Positions 37,162 to 47,117 of a stretch of DNA of 64,000 nucleotides are shown here, one piece after another (the first letter of the stretch is position 1; the number at the start of each line of letters is the position of its first letter). Both the position numbers and the translations under genes were made by a program. The stretch lies in NCBI GenBank assembly GCA_038144195.1, contig JAYQNH010000002.1, positions 1,488,001 to 1,552,000 of the forward strand, given 5' to 3'. Origin of the DNA: VMDJ01 sp038144195 (GTDB lineage Bacteria; Pseudomonadota; Gammaproteobacteria; Chromatiales; Chromatiaceae). Under the pieces are notes generated by a model. It saw nothing but the letters and a program-made list of their open reading frames with translations, was not told the DNA's origin and ran no database searches.

Positions 37162-38779
37162 GATTTAACATCTCGAGTTTTTGTGATCGATCGACTTAAA
37201 AAGATCACAGGAATAATGCCTACAGCAACGATGGTGAGTGCATAAGGTGCAGTTTCCATTAAGCGTTCATCAGAGGCTAATTCAAATGCTTTAACGGCAA
37301 GCGTGTTGAAGTCAAAGGGACGTAATACGAGCGTTGCGGGCAGCTCTTTTAAGACATCTACAAACACCATCAAAATAGCGGTAAGTAAGCTGCCGCGCAG
37401 AATGGGTAGGTGAATCTTGGTGAGGATTTCACGATGTCCATAGCCCATTGTTTTGGCCGCTTCTTCCATGGAGTGCTTGATACGTTCGAGGCCGCTATCC
37501 ACTGTTTGTAAAGAAAGCGTCAGAAAGCGAATCAGATAAGCGAATAACAATCCTGCCAAGCTTCCACTGAGTAATAGACCGGTTGATACATCAAAGTTTT
37601 CACGCATAAAACTATCGAGTGAGTTATCAAACCAAGTGAGTGGTATCAAAACTCCAATTGCTACAACGGTACCTGGCATGGCGTAACCCAAGCTGCTGAT
37701 GCGCATCACAGGATTCATCCATGCGCTTTTGTTTAAACGTTTGCCGTAGGCAAAAATCACCGCAACCGCGAGTATAAATAACGCGCTGATTAAGGCGAGC
37801 TCTACCGAATGTGTAATCAGTTGCAGGTAGTCAGATGAGATTGCTTCACTACCCAGTGAAATCCACCAGGTCAAAAATTGTGCAGCGGGGATGAGAAAGC
37901 CAAAAGCGACCAGTGCGCTACAAAAGACTATTGCGCTCATTTTGGCTTTTCCAAGCAAGGGAATACGATCGATAGCTTGATGACGTTGGCTGGTGTGATG
38001 GTAGCGAGCATGACGTCTTGAGTACTGCTCTAAAAACACTAAGCTAAAAACAAAAATCAGTAAGATTGAGGCTAATTGTGATGCGCCAACCGCACTATCT
38101 AAGCCGTACCAAGTGCGCAGAATGCCGGTGGTGAAAGTGGCGATACCAAAGTATTCGACAGTGCCGTAATCCGCGAGGGTTTCCATCATGGCAATCGATG
38201 CGCCGGCAATAATGGCTGGACGAGCAAGCGGTAAGGCAACCGATTTAAAGGTGCGGAAGGGTCCATAACCGAGTGTGCGACTGACGTCGAGCACACAGAT
38301 GGATTGATTGATAAAGGCTGCGCGAGCTAAAAGATATACATACGGAAACAGCACTAAGGTGAGCATACTGATGGCGCCACCGAGTGATCTTATTTCGGGG
38401 AAATAATAGTCGCCATATGACCAATTAAAGGTGTCGCGTAAAAGCGTTTGTATGGGGCCAGCGAAATCAGAAGACCTGTATACGAGTAGGCAATGATGTA
38501 AGCGGGTATCGCCATTGGTAGCAACAATGCCCACTCAAAAATGCCACGACCGGGGAACTGACACATACTGGTAAGCCATGCAGCACTTACACCCAGAATA
38601 ACCGTGCCAAGACCAACGCCAATCATGATGATGAAAGAATTGGTCAGATATTCGGCCAAAACCGTATCGATCAGATGTGACAAAACCTCGCCGTTAGGAT
38701 CGATGAGGTTTGAAACAATAACGATTAATGGTGTTGCCAACACTAAGGTTAGCAACACCATGACAAGGCGAAGAATCAT
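37158..38779 (-). CDS. fbpB: FbpB-like ferric-iron ABC permease (one frameshift)
   Basis: About 540 residues in a fused two-domain permease with about 12 helices, as in FbpB. EAA loops: ALPLARPAIIAGAS (first half) and EEAAKTMGYGHREILTKIHL (second half). ATG 38779 (MILRLVMVLLT) lies 11 bases after the fbpA stop; a longer start at 38806 would overlap fbpA. The frame breaks near 38465 (YTGLLI to DFAGPIQTLL). Confidence 0.88.
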
Positions 38780-38789
38780 AGGCTGATAT

Positions 38790-39815
38790 TTAACGCCATC
38801 CCGCACGGTCCATTAGCATGACGGCATCTTTATTCAGGCGACCGAGCTCGCTTAAGCTCAGAGTGTCCGCTTTAAAATTGCCCCATGCGGCAAGTGTGGA
38901 TGACATTTTGATGTTGTCGCGAACAGGGTATTCGCCATTCTTCTCGGCATACCATTGCTGTGCGTGATCACCGCTGAGATATTCGATTAACTTAATCGCA
39001 TTCGCTTGATTTTTACTGTGCTTGATAATCGCAGCACCCGATACGTTTACATGCGTTCCACGATCATTTTGGTTGGGCCAAAAGACGGCAATCTTTTGAG
39101 CAATCGCTTTGCTATCTGCATTGGCGTTCATCATGCCAGCTAAGTAATAGGTGTTGGCGACGGCAACGTCACAGAGACCAGCAACAGCCGCTTTAATTTG
39201 GTCGCGATCACCGCCTTGTGGCTTGCGAGCTAGGTTGCGTACTAAATCTTTAGCCCATTGTTGAGTTGCTTCTTCGCCGTTGTGTTTAATCAGTGAAGCA
39301 ACTAGTGATTGGTTGTAGATGTTATTAGAAGATCGAATGCAAATACGTTTCTTCCACTTTGGATCAGCTAATGCTTCATAGGTTGAGAGCTCTTTGGGAT
39401 CAAGGCGACCTTTGACATACATAATCGGACGAGCACGCAGAGATAGACCGACCCATTGCTTATCGCTGTCGCGATAGTGAGCAGGAATATTTTTATCTAG
39501 TAGGGCAGAGCTAAAGGTAGCTGTGATCTTGGCTTCTTTTGCTCGATGTAATCGGCCGGCATCCGTAGTGATGAGAATGTCAGCAGGGGTATTGCGACCT
39601 TCTTTAACGATGCGAGTTAGCAGTGCATCATCTTTACCTGTAATCAGTTTAACGGTGATACCGGTTTCTTTGGTGAAGTCATCCAAAATAGGTTTGATAA
39701 GAGCTTCTTTGCGTGCTGAATAGACATTAAGGCTTTCTGCAGCATAAACAGTTAATGCACTCATGCTGAGTATCATTGCTAAAGCAGTCACAAAAATGCG
39801 GTTGATCGATTTCAT
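38790..39815 (-). CDS. fbpA: FbpA-like periplasmic ferric-iron-binding protein
   Basis: 341 residues with a signal peptide (MKSINRIFVTALAMILSMSA...VYAA). Typical FbpA/FutA features: LNVYSARKEALIKPIL, ITTDAGRLHRA, and NTYYLAGMM carrying the paired iron-binding tyrosines. It is the first gene of a three-gene unit with a Fur-like site upstream. Iron delivery may matter for cytochromes and Fe-S proteins of a lithotroph. Confidence 0.92.
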   Translation of the reverse strand: MKSINRIFVTALAMILSMSALTVYAAESLNVYSARKEALIKPILDDFTKETGITVKLITGKDDALLTRIVKEGRNTPADILITTDAGRLHRAKEAKITATFSSALLDKNIPAHYRDSDKQWVGLSLRARPIMYVKGRLDPKELSTYEALADPKWKKRICIRSSNNIYNQSLVASLIKHNGEEATQQWAKDLVRNLARKPQGGDRDQIKAAVAGLCDVAVANTYYLAGMMNANADSKAIAQKIAVFWPNQNDRGTHVNVSGAAIIKHSKNQANAIKLIEYLSGDHAQQWYAEKNGEYPVRDNIKMSSTLAAWGNFKADTLSLSELGRLNKDAVMLMDRAGWR

Positions 39816-39887
39816 TGATAGTTACCTGTAACGAGGGGGTTAATCAGTGAAAGCTAATGTAGCAGGAGTAGTTTTATTTGTAAACAC

Positions 39888-39908
39888 AAATGAGAATGAT
39901 TTGCATTT
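39888..39908 (-). promoter_or_regulatory. Fur box-like operator upstream of fbpABC
   Basis: TGAGAATGATTTGCA (39891-39905) matches 11 of 14 positions of the 7-1-7 Fur pattern TGATAAT-N-ATTATCA, with flanking AAA/TTT. It is 73-93 bp upstream of fbpA, where a Fur-repressed promoter would be expected. Confidence 0.65.
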
Positions 39909-39956
39909 AGATTTAAATTAAGCTGATTTAGTCAACTTTTTGCTATTTCGGTCAAT

Positions 39957-41087
39957 TTAATTAAGGAGAAGCTCTTCGAGCATCCGCTCGTAGACAGCCG
40001 ATAAGGTATCCAGGTCTTCAACACTTACGCATTCGTTCAATTGATGGATGGTGGCGTTGAGCGGTCCTAACTCAAGGACTTGTGCGCCAGTCGGGGCAAT
40101 AAAGCGACCATCCGAGGTGCCACCTGAGGTGGAAAGCTCGGTGTCATAACCCGCGATTTCTTTGATCGCTACCTTTGCAGCATCGACTAATTCACCTTCG
40201 GCGGTGAGGAAAGGCATGCCAGACAATGTCCAGTCGATTTCATAGTCCAAGCCGTGCTTTTCAAGTAACTCTGTCACTGTGCGCTCAAGCTTATGATGAT
40301 TAGTCTCGGTTGAATAACGCCAGTTGAATAGAATCTCGCAGGTGCCAGGAATAACGTTGGTCGCGCCTGTACCAGCAGAGATATTGGAGATCTGGAAAGT
40401 GGTCGGTGGGAAATGATCGTTACCTTGATCCCATTCCACAGAAACCAAATCATTTAAAAATGGCGTGACTAAATGCACAGGGTTCTTGGCAAGGTGTGGG
40501 TAAGCCACATGACCTTGTTTACCTTTAACAACTAAGCGTGCATTGTGTGAGCCGCGTCGACCATTCTTAACAACATCACCGACATGTTTAGTTGAAGAAG
40601 GTTCGCCGACTAAACACCAATCCATTTTTTCATTACGCTCCTCAAGCGTCTCAACGACCTTGACGGTACCGTTGATGCTAGGCCCTTCTTCATCGCTGGT
40701 AATGAGATAAGCGATAGAGCCTTTATGATCTGGATGGTTGGCAACAAAGCGTTCAGTTGCGGTGATCATCGCAGCCAATGAGCCTTTCATGTCAGCAGCG
40801 CCTCGACCGAAGAGTAAGCCTCCGCGTATTTCTGGCTTGAAGGGGTTAGAGTCCCAACGATCGAGTGGGCCAGTTGGTACAACATCGGTATGACCAGCAA
40901 AACAAAATACGGGCGCTTCGGTACCACGGCGTGACCAGAAGTTATCGACATCATCAAAGCGCAAGTTTTCGTTAGCAAAACCACAGGCAGCTAAACGATT
41001 CATCATGGTTTCTTGGCAGCCAGCATCCTCAGGAGTGACTGATTCGCGACTGATAAGATCAATGGCAAGGTCTAGCGTGTTTGACAT
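39957..41087 (-). CDS. dapE: DapE, succinyl-diaminopimelate desuccinylase
   Basis: 376 residues of the M20 metallopeptidase fold: FCFAGHTDVVPTGP (metal His and catalytic Asp), GAADMKGSLAAM (bridging Asp), TSDEEGPSINGT (catalytic Glu-Glu) and a C-terminal LGPLNATIHQLNE His. It releases LL-diaminopimelate in lysine and peptidoglycan synthesis. Same strand as the ArsC-like gene and dapD. Confidence 0.96.
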   Translation of the reverse strand: MSNTLDLAIDLISRESVTPEDAGCQETMMNRLAACGFANENLRFDDVDNFWSRRGTEAPVFCFAGHTDVVPTGPLDRWDSNPFKPEIRGGLLFGRGAADMKGSLAAMITATERFVANHPDHKGSIAYLITSDEEGPSINGTVKVVETLEERNEKMDWCLVGEPSSTKHVGDVVKNGRRGSHNARLVVKGKQGHVAYPHLAKNPVHLVTPFLNDLVSVEWDQGNDHFPPTTFQISNISAGTGATNVIPGTCEILFNWRYSTETNHHKLERTVTELLEKHGLDYEIDWTLSGMPFLTAEGELVDAAKVAIKEIAGYDTELSTSGGTSDGRFIAPTGAQVLELGPLNATIHQLNECVSVEDLDTLSAVYERMLEELLLN

Positions 41088-41105
41088 GTGTGTTCCTGTT
41101 TGTCC

Positions 41106-41447
41106 TTAGCTAAGTTTGGCAGCGTATTCATCGACTGAAAAGCCGACCAGGCAGAGGTTTTTAGAGGTGAGTACTGGACGTTTGATCATACTGGGATTTT
41201 CGATCATCAAATCAATAGCCGAAGTTTCGTTAATTGAAGCTTTCTGATCATCAGGCACTTTACGCCAGGTGGTGCCACGTTTATTGAGTAGGGTTTCCCA
41301 GCCAAGCGCTTTGCACCAAGTGGTTAGTTGCTTGCGATCGACACCTTCTTTTTTGTAGTCGTGAAAGGTGTAATTGATGTTGTTGTCAGATAACCATTTG
41401 CGCGCTTTTTTAATCGTGTCGCAATTTGGTATGCCGTATAGATGCAT
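41106..41447 (-). CDS. ArsC/Spx-family protein (YffB-like)
   Basis: 113 residues with the thioredoxin-like ArsC fold: LYGIPNCDTIKKARKWLSDN (a single active-site Cys) and the C-terminal MIKRPVLTSKNLCLVGF. The YffB-type group commonly lies between dapD and dapE; its function is not settled (a glutathione-dependent reductase is suspected). Located exactly there. Confidence 0.88.
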   Translation of the reverse strand: MHLYGIPNCDTIKKARKWLSDNNINYTFHDYKKEGVDRKQLTTWCKALGWETLLNKRGTTWRKVPDDQKASINETSAIDLMIENPSMIKRPVLTSKNLCLVGFSVDEYAAKLS

Positions 41448-41481
41448 CGTTCAGCGGATTCCTAAAAGAACGTGAATGAAA

Positions 41482-41505
41482 AAAGCCGGCTTAATCGCCG
41501 GCTTT
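41482..41505 (-). terminator. Rho-independent terminator after dapD
   Basis: Stem AAAGCCGGC/GCCGGCTTT with a 6-nt loop. On the minus strand, downstream of dapD, it is followed by a T run, so dapD is at least partly separate from the two genes after it. Confidence 0.8.
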
Positions 41506-41510
41506 GCTGT

Positions 41511-42335
41511 TTAAATGTCGCGAAGTAATTCGTTGATGCCGACCTTGCCAAGAGTTTTGGAGTCAACCTTTTTAACAATTACTGCACAATACAGACTGTA
41601 CTTGCCATCTTTCGAGGGAAGGTTGCCTGATACAACAACCGAGCCTGCCGGTACACGACCGTAAAGGATCTCATCATTCTCGCGATCGTAGATGCGGGTT
41701 GATTGACCGATGTAAACGCCCATCGAGATAACCGAACCTTCCTCGACGATAACGCCTTCAACGACTTCTGAGCGTGCGCCAATGAAACAGTTATCTTCAA
41801 TGATGGTAGGCGCTGCTTGCAGCGGCTCAAGTACGCCACCGATGCCTACACCGCCAGAAAGGTGAACATTTTTACCAATCTGCGCACATGAGCCGACGGT
41901 TGCCCATGTGTCGACCATGGTGCCTGAATCAACGTAGGCGCCGATGTTGACATAAGACGGCATCAATACGGTGCTCGGTGCAATGTATGAGCCACGACGT
42001 GCTGTTGCAGGTGGTACAACACGAACGCCAGATTCACGGAACTCACGAGAGTTAATATCAGCGTACTTTGAAGGTACTTTGTCGTAATAGTTGGTGAAGC
42101 CACCTTTGATGAATTCGTTATCGTTGATACGGAAAGAAAGCAGTACAGCTTTTTTAATCCACTCGTTAACAACCCATTGACCATCACGCTTTTCAGCCAC
42201 ACGAATTTCGCCACGATCCAATTGGTCGATCGCTTCCATAACTGCATCACGCACATTAGTATCAACGTTACGTGGAGTGATATCAGCGCGGTGCTCAAAG
42301 GCATCGACGATGATGGATTGAATGTCGCTCATCAT
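41511..42335 (-). CDS. dapD: DapD, tetrahydrodipicolinate N-succinyltransferase
   Basis: 274 residues. Alpha N-terminal domain, then a left-handed beta-helix of hexapeptide repeats (YVNIGAYVDSGTMVDTWATV, GVGIGGVLEPLQA). It succinylates tetrahydrodipicolinate in the diaminopimelate route, one step before DapC and DapE. Ends with GINELLRDI. Confidence 0.95.
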   Translation of the reverse strand: MMSDIQSIIVDAFEHRADITPRNVDTNVRDAVMEAIDQLDRGEIRVAEKRDGQWVVNEWIKKAVLLSFRINDNEFIKGGFTNYYDKVPSKYADINSREFRESGVRVVPPATARRGSYIAPSTVLMPSYVNIGAYVDSGTMVDTWATVGSCAQIGKNVHLSGGVGIGGVLEPLQAAPTIIEDNCFIGARSEVVEGVIVEEGSVISMGVYIGQSTRIYDRENDEILYGRVPAGSVVVSGNLPSKDGKYSLYCAVIVKKVDSKTLGKVGINELLRDI

Positions 42336-42434
42336 GGGCTCCTGAAGTCTGAATTTGAGTGGAGTCGGTAGCTGAAATCGACCGGAAGGGTCGCTTTATC
42401 CGAGATCCACTATATTAAAGGTTGCTAATTATAT

Positions 42435-43313
42435 ATGAAAGTTGCTGCTAACGGATGGCTGCCTGTCTTGGCGTTATTGGTCGCGGCGTGATTTTGGGGG
42501 GCGATTTGGTATCCCTCACGCCAGCTCGAAGCCTTGCATATGTCTGGGGTCTGGCAAACATTGATCAGTTACGGTGCTGTAGTTGTTTTGGTTGGCTTAT
42601 TCAAAGGGTTCCCGCGATTACCTCAAGTCGATGCGGATAGAAAATATCTGCTGATTCTGTTTTTTGCCGCTGGCTGGACCAATGTGGCATTCGTGTTGGC
42701 GGTGCTTTCCAATGAGGTGGTCAGGGTGATGATCTTTTTCTACCTCTCGCCGCTATGGACGATTTTACTGGGTCGTTGGTTGCTTAATGAACACCTAACG
42801 GGTGCGTCAAAAGTCGCTTTGAGTGTGAGTTTGCTCGGCGCGGTAGTGATGCTTTGGAATGAGTCGATGCTGAGTACGCCGATTGGCAAAGGAGATGCGT
42901 TAGCACTGAGCGCAGGTATGGCGTTTGCGCTGACCAATGTCATGACTAGACGATTGCAGCATTGCAGTACGATGTTAAAGACTCAGGCGACATGGATGGG
43001 GGTGGTCGTGATATCTATCGTCATGATTTTGTTGTTGGATGAGCCTATGCCAGATTCGCCGCCGATAGCGTGGGTTGGTGCGATTGCCTTAGGTGTTTTT
43101 GGTTTTTTGCTAACAACGCTTTTTGTGGTGTATGCCGTGAGCCAAATGCCGGTACAACGTTCCTCAGTGATCATGTTGTTCGAGGTGGTTGTTGGTGCTG
43201 TGAGTGCTTGGTGGCTAGCCAATGAACAGATTGATCTGCAAGAGTGGATTGGTGGTGCGCTAGTGTTAGGTGGCGGTTTGATCGCGGTATTTTTTCAGCC
43301 GGAGTCAGAATGA
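42435..43313 (+). CDS. EamA-family (DMT) transporter with an in-frame stop in the first helix
   Basis: From ATG 42435 the frame reads MKVAANGWLPVLALLVAA, then TGA (42489-42491), then FWGAIWYPSRQLEAL and a standard two-repeat EamA transporter to 43313. Ten helices are expected; the FWGAIWYPSRQLE motif is normally preceded by a residue rather than a stop. The frame does not change, so it is a substitution or a genuine nonsense codon. Without it the protein has about 292 residues. The substrate of the family varies; here unknown. Its stop overlaps the next gene's ATG. Confidence 0.78.
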
Positions 43314-43687
43314 ATTGGGCTTTACATCATTCAAGTTTGATAACGAGCAATCTTGCGAGCGCTAAACATTTTTATGTGGATGTGCTTGGGTTGATACTCG
43401 ATGAGTCGCGCCCTGATATGGGTTTTGATGGCCTTTGGTTTGATATGGGGGCGGGGCAACAGATTCATTTATTGAGCTTGCCAAATCCAGAAGCCGGTAT
43501 TGATCGGCCCGAGCATGGTGGCAGAGATAGACATGTTGCTTTACTGACGGATGACTTAGAAGCTGTTGTTGCGAAGCTTGAACAGCATGGCGTCAAATAC
43601 AGTCGAAGTAAGAGTGGTCGAGCGGCCTTGTTTTGCCGCGACCCTGATAACAATGCGATTGAAATGATTCAACGAGAAAAGAGATGA
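43310..43687 (+). CDS. VOC-family protein (glyoxalase/bleomycin-resistance fold)
   Basis: 125 residues: MNWALHHSSLITSNLASAKHFYVDVLGL, GAGQQIHLLSLP, RDRHVALLTDD and FCRDPDNNAIEMIQ. Metal positions of the VOC fold (His, His, Glu) are present. The function is unknown; a link to arsenical methylation is possible because it overlaps the arsM start by 4 bp (ATGA) and shares the transcript. Confidence 0.85.
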   Translation: MNWALHHSSLITSNLASAKHFYVDVLGLILDESRPDMGFDGLWFDMGAGQQIHLLSLPNPEAGIDRPEHGGRDRHVALLTDDLEAVVAKLEQHGVKYSRSKSGRAALFCRDPDNNAIEMIQREKR

Positions 43688-44508
43688 CTAACGAAAAGAT
43701 AACCATTGAAGTTGCTAACGATTTATTGCGTGTAAATATTCGTGAGAACTATGCGCAAGTGGCTAATGCGAGTAACGAAGGTGCGTGTTGTGGTGTTGAA
43801 GCAAGCTGCTGCGGTGTTTCTGATGATCAAGCGATTAACCAACTGATCTCAACACGCTTGGGCTATACCGTTGAAGAATTAGCCGCAGTACCAGAAGGTG
43901 CGGATATGGGTTTAGGTTGTGGTAACCCTAAAGTCATTGCAGCTCTGCAAAAGGGTGAGGTGGTTATCGACTTAGGTTCTGGGGGTGGCTTCGATTGTTT
44001 CCTCGCAGCTAATGAGGTCGGTGAGTCTGGCAAAGTGATTGGTGTTGATATGACGCCAGACATGTTGAGTAAGGCTCGAGCAAATGCTGAGCGTGGTCGT
44101 TATGCTCAGGTCGAGTTTCGTTTAGGTGAGATAGAAAACTTACCTGTCGCTGATAATACGGCGGATGTGGTTATGTCGAATTGTGTGATCAATCTGTCGC
44201 CTTACAAGCCACGTGTGTTTGAAGAGATCTTTCGTGTGCTTAAGCCAGGTGGTCGGATTGCGGTTTCGGATGTGGTGGCGACACAGCCTTTGCCTGACGA
44301 GATGAAGAATGATCCATTTTTAATCTCAGCCTGTGTCGGTGGTGCGGCATTAATCGATGATTTGGAGCATTGGATTCAATCTGCAGGTTTTACTCAGATC
44401 GTGATTGAGCCGAAAGATGAGTCCAAGGAGTTTATTCGTGATTGGGCGCCCAACCTTTCCATCGAAGATTATGTTGTTTCCGCAGCTATTCAGGCGGTAA
44501 AGCCTTAA
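43684..44508 (+). CDS. arsM: ArsM-type arsenite S-adenosylmethionine methyltransferase
   Basis: 274 residues. SAM-binding motif VVIDLGSGGGFDCFLAA, an N-terminal GACCGVEASCCGV Cys-rich loop, and the two further conserved cysteines in NCVINLSP and SACVGGA that bind As(III). ArsM methylates arsenite to volatile methylarsenicals. Last gene of the EamA-VOC-arsM unit and convergent with glnD (4-bp overlap). Confidence 0.9.
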   Translation: MTNEKITIEVANDLLRVNIRENYAQVANASNEGACCGVEASCCGVSDDQAINQLISTRLGYTVEELAAVPEGADMGLGCGNPKVIAALQKGEVVIDLGSGGGFDCFLAANEVGESGKVIGVDMTPDMLSKARANAERGRYAQVEFRLGEIENLPVADNTADVVMSNCVINLSPYKPRVFEEIFRVLKPGGRIAVSDVVATQPLPDEMKNDPFLISACVGGAALIDDLEHWIQSAGFTQIVIEPKDESKEFIRDWAPNLSIEDYVVSAAIQAVKP

Positions 44509-47117
44509 TTGTCGAGCTCGCTCATTAATATGCCTGTGAGCTTTTCTATCGCATCGTTATCGAGTGGGTTGTCATCGTAGTCGGACAATAAGAATGTGTC
44601 GCGCGCAACTGCGCCTTCGGTAACTACGCGTGCGCCATGCAGGCGCACAGCTTCACGACGGAAAGTGTTGCTGATGATCGATAGCAAACCTGGACGGTCG
44701 CTCGTGACAACCGTCAGTTCAGTTGTCTGGGTTACCTTGTTGATTTGGTGTGAAAACTCAGTCGATTTGTTAAAGCTTTTTTGTTGGCGAGATAAGCGAC
44801 GGGTAATGACAGGTTTGTCTAGCGTTGTTTGATTTAACGCCTCGTTGATCGCTTCAATGATTTCATTTTCACGTTCTTTTGAAATGAAGCTGCCATCTTC
44901 CTCGAGAATGTAATAGCTGTTCATTGAGATGTCGTCACTGGTTTGACCAATGCGAGCTCCTAAGATGTTTGTCACTAGCTGATCAAGGATGGCTGTGGTG
45001 GTGGCAAACAATCCATCCCGATCCTTGCCTACGGTGAGGATCTCAAGACAACCAAGCTCGTTAGCTTTGTGCGCATAAATGCGCGTTTGATGATCATCAG
45101 GGGTGCTGATCAAGATATCGGTATGCCACGCAATCATGTCTGGCGTGGTCTGTACGAAGTAATCGTTAGTGATGGTGCGCCAGATCTCGTTGATTGCTTT
45201 ATCGGTATGTAATTTTAGAGCGGCAAAGGTTTTTGCTTCGTTCTGACGTTGAATGACAATCTGTTCTTCTTTAACAGGCTGTTCTAAACCACGCTCTAAG
45301 GCTGATTTAGTTGAGTGGTAAAGGCGGTCTAGTAATGCGCCTTTCCATGAGTTCCAACGTGCAGGGTTGGTGCCGCGCATATCGGCTACCGTGAGTAGAT
45401 AGAGATACGTTAGCCGTTCAACTGTGCCTACTTTTTCTGCGAACGCTTGAATAACTTCTGGGTCATCGATGTCTTGTCGTTGCGCAGTAAAAGACATCAC
45501 AAGATGTTGCTCTACTAGCCAAGCAACTAGCTGGCTGTCATATTCTGATAGGTCGTGCTGACGTGAAAATTCATAGGCGTCGACTTTTCCGAGATCTGAA
45601 TGATCACCACCGCGGCCTTTAGCGATATCGTGGAAGAGTGCGCCTAGATAAAGCAGTTCGGGTTTAGGTAGCTGATGGAAGAGGGTGTGGCATAAAGGAC
45701 ATTCATGCTTGTGCTCTTCCAGTGATACTCGGCGGCAGTTTCGTAGCACCATTAGAATGTGTTCATCTACTGTATAGAGGTGAAACAAATCAAATTGCAT
45801 TAAACCGGTGATCTTGTGAAAAGCCGGTATATAGCGAGCCAAAATGCCGTAGCGATGCATGCGACGCAGTTCATGTGTAATGCCGTCAGGCTGCCGCAGT
45901 AATTCCATGAACAAGCTTTTAGCTTGGATGCTGTTACGAAGATTTTCATCAATGAGATGGCGATGCGCACGAATCGAGCGAATGGTGCTTGCACGTACCC
46001 CTTTGATTTCTGGGTGTTGCTCAAGCAGTAAAAAGATCTCAATCATCGAAAGCGGGTTTTTCGCAAATAGACCCTGGTTAATAACTTCTAAATACCCGTC
46101 GCGCGTTTGAAAGCGTCGGTTAATGGCAACCGGCTCACCAACTTGTTTGTTGAGTAAAATCTCTTCGTTGAAAAGCTGCAATAAAACTTCATTGAGACGT
46201 TGCAACCGAACTACCGTGCGGTAATAAGTTTGCATGAACTGCTCAACGGCTAAATTTGTGTTCTCGTCGTTATAGCCAAACTGTGCAGCTAGTTTACGTT
46301 GATGCTCAAACAGCAAGCGATCATCGTGTCGCCAAGTGAGTAAGTGAAGTGCGAAGCGAATGCGCCACAAAAAACGTTCGCCATCGATCAGCGTGTTGTA
46401 TTCCTTTGCTGTGAGAAAGCCGCGATCAAAAAGGTCTATAAGCTTGTTATCACCGTAATGACGTTTGACTACCCAGCCGATAATTTGAATATCACGCAAG
46501 CCGCCCGGGTTAGTTTTAATGTTTGGCTCTAAGTCGTGGCTACTGCCATCAACTTTCAAATGACGAGCTTCTTGTTCTTTTAACTTGGCACTAAAGAATT
46601 CGTTACTCGGCCACATGTGTGAACTATTAGTTTGTTCGGACATGTTATCGAAGAGCGATTTGTTGCCGGAGAGAAAGCGAGACTCCATTAAGTTGGTAGC
46701 AACCGTCACATCTTTACGGGCTTCTTCGATGCATTCCTCTAGGGTGCGAACGCTATGACCCACTTCCAGTCCGATGTCCCACAGGAACATGATGAGAGGT
46801 TCTAATTGAGAGGCAAGCGTTTCGGGTTCGTTTTGTGTGAGGATTAACAGGTCTACATCAGAGGCGGGGTGAAGCTCACCTCGACCATAACCGCCGACAG
46901 CGATCAGGCTGGCCGCTGAGTTGTCGCCAATATGTTTTTGCCAGACGCGATGAAGAAGTTGATCAACCAGTTCTGCGCGACCGCGAACGAGTATTTCGAT
47001 GGCTTCACCAGCATGAAATTTTTCGGCGAGTAGTTCGCGACCTGCTTTATGCGTTTGTTTGTAGTCTGCAATCGATTGTGTGCCTTGATCAAGTTGCTGC
47101 AGAAGATTGTCGAACAT
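44505..47117 (-). CDS. glnD: GlnD, bifunctional PII uridylyltransferase/uridylyl-removing enzyme
   Basis: 870 residues. Nucleotidyltransferase motif GGYGRGELHPASDVDLLIL, an HD domain (LFHDIAKGRGGDHSD) for removal of UMP, and two C-terminal ACT domains (ELTVVTSDRPGLLSI). It senses glutamine and modifies GlnB/GlnK. It shares one base with the map stop (TAATG). The PII-like protein of the dab operon lacks the T-loop Tyr, so it is probably not a GlnD substrate. Confidence 0.96.
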   Translation of the reverse strand: MFDNLLQQLDQGTQSIADYKQTHKAGRELLAEKFHAGEAIEILVRGRAELVDQLLHRVWQKHIGDNSAASLIAVGGYGRGELHPASDVDLLILTQNEPETLASQLEPLIMFLWDIGLEVGHSVRTLEECIEEARKDVTVATNLMESRFLSGNKSLFDNMSEQTNSSHMWPSNEFFSAKLKEQEARHLKVDGSSHDLEPNIKTNPGGLRDIQIIGWVVKRHYGDNKLIDLFDRGFLTAKEYNTLIDGERFLWRIRFALHLLTWRHDDRLLFEHQRKLAAQFGYNDENTNLAVEQFMQTYYRTVVRLQRLNEVLLQLFNEEILLNKQVGEPVAINRRFQTRDGYLEVINQGLFAKNPLSMIEIFLLLEQHPEIKGVRASTIRSIRAHRHLIDENLRNSIQAKSLFMELLRQPDGITHELRRMHRYGILARYIPAFHKITGLMQFDLFHLYTVDEHILMVLRNCRRVSLEEHKHECPLCHTLFHQLPKPELLYLGALFHDIAKGRGGDHSDLGKVDAYEFSRQHDLSEYDSQLVAWLVEQHLVMSFTAQRQDIDDPEVIQAFAEKVGTVERLTYLYLLTVADMRGTNPARWNSWKGALLDRLYHSTKSALERGLEQPVKEEQIVIQRQNEAKTFAALKLHTDKAINEIWRTITNDYFVQTTPDMIAWHTDILISTPDDHQTRIYAHKANELGCLEILTVGKDRDGLFATTTAILDQLVTNILGARIGQTSDDISMNSYYILEEDGSFISKERENEIIEAINEALNQTTLDKPVITRRLSRQQKSFNKSTEFSHQINKVTQTTELTVVTSDRPGLLSIISNTFRREAVRLHGARVVTEGAVARDTFLLSDYDDNPLDNDAIEKLTGILMSELDN

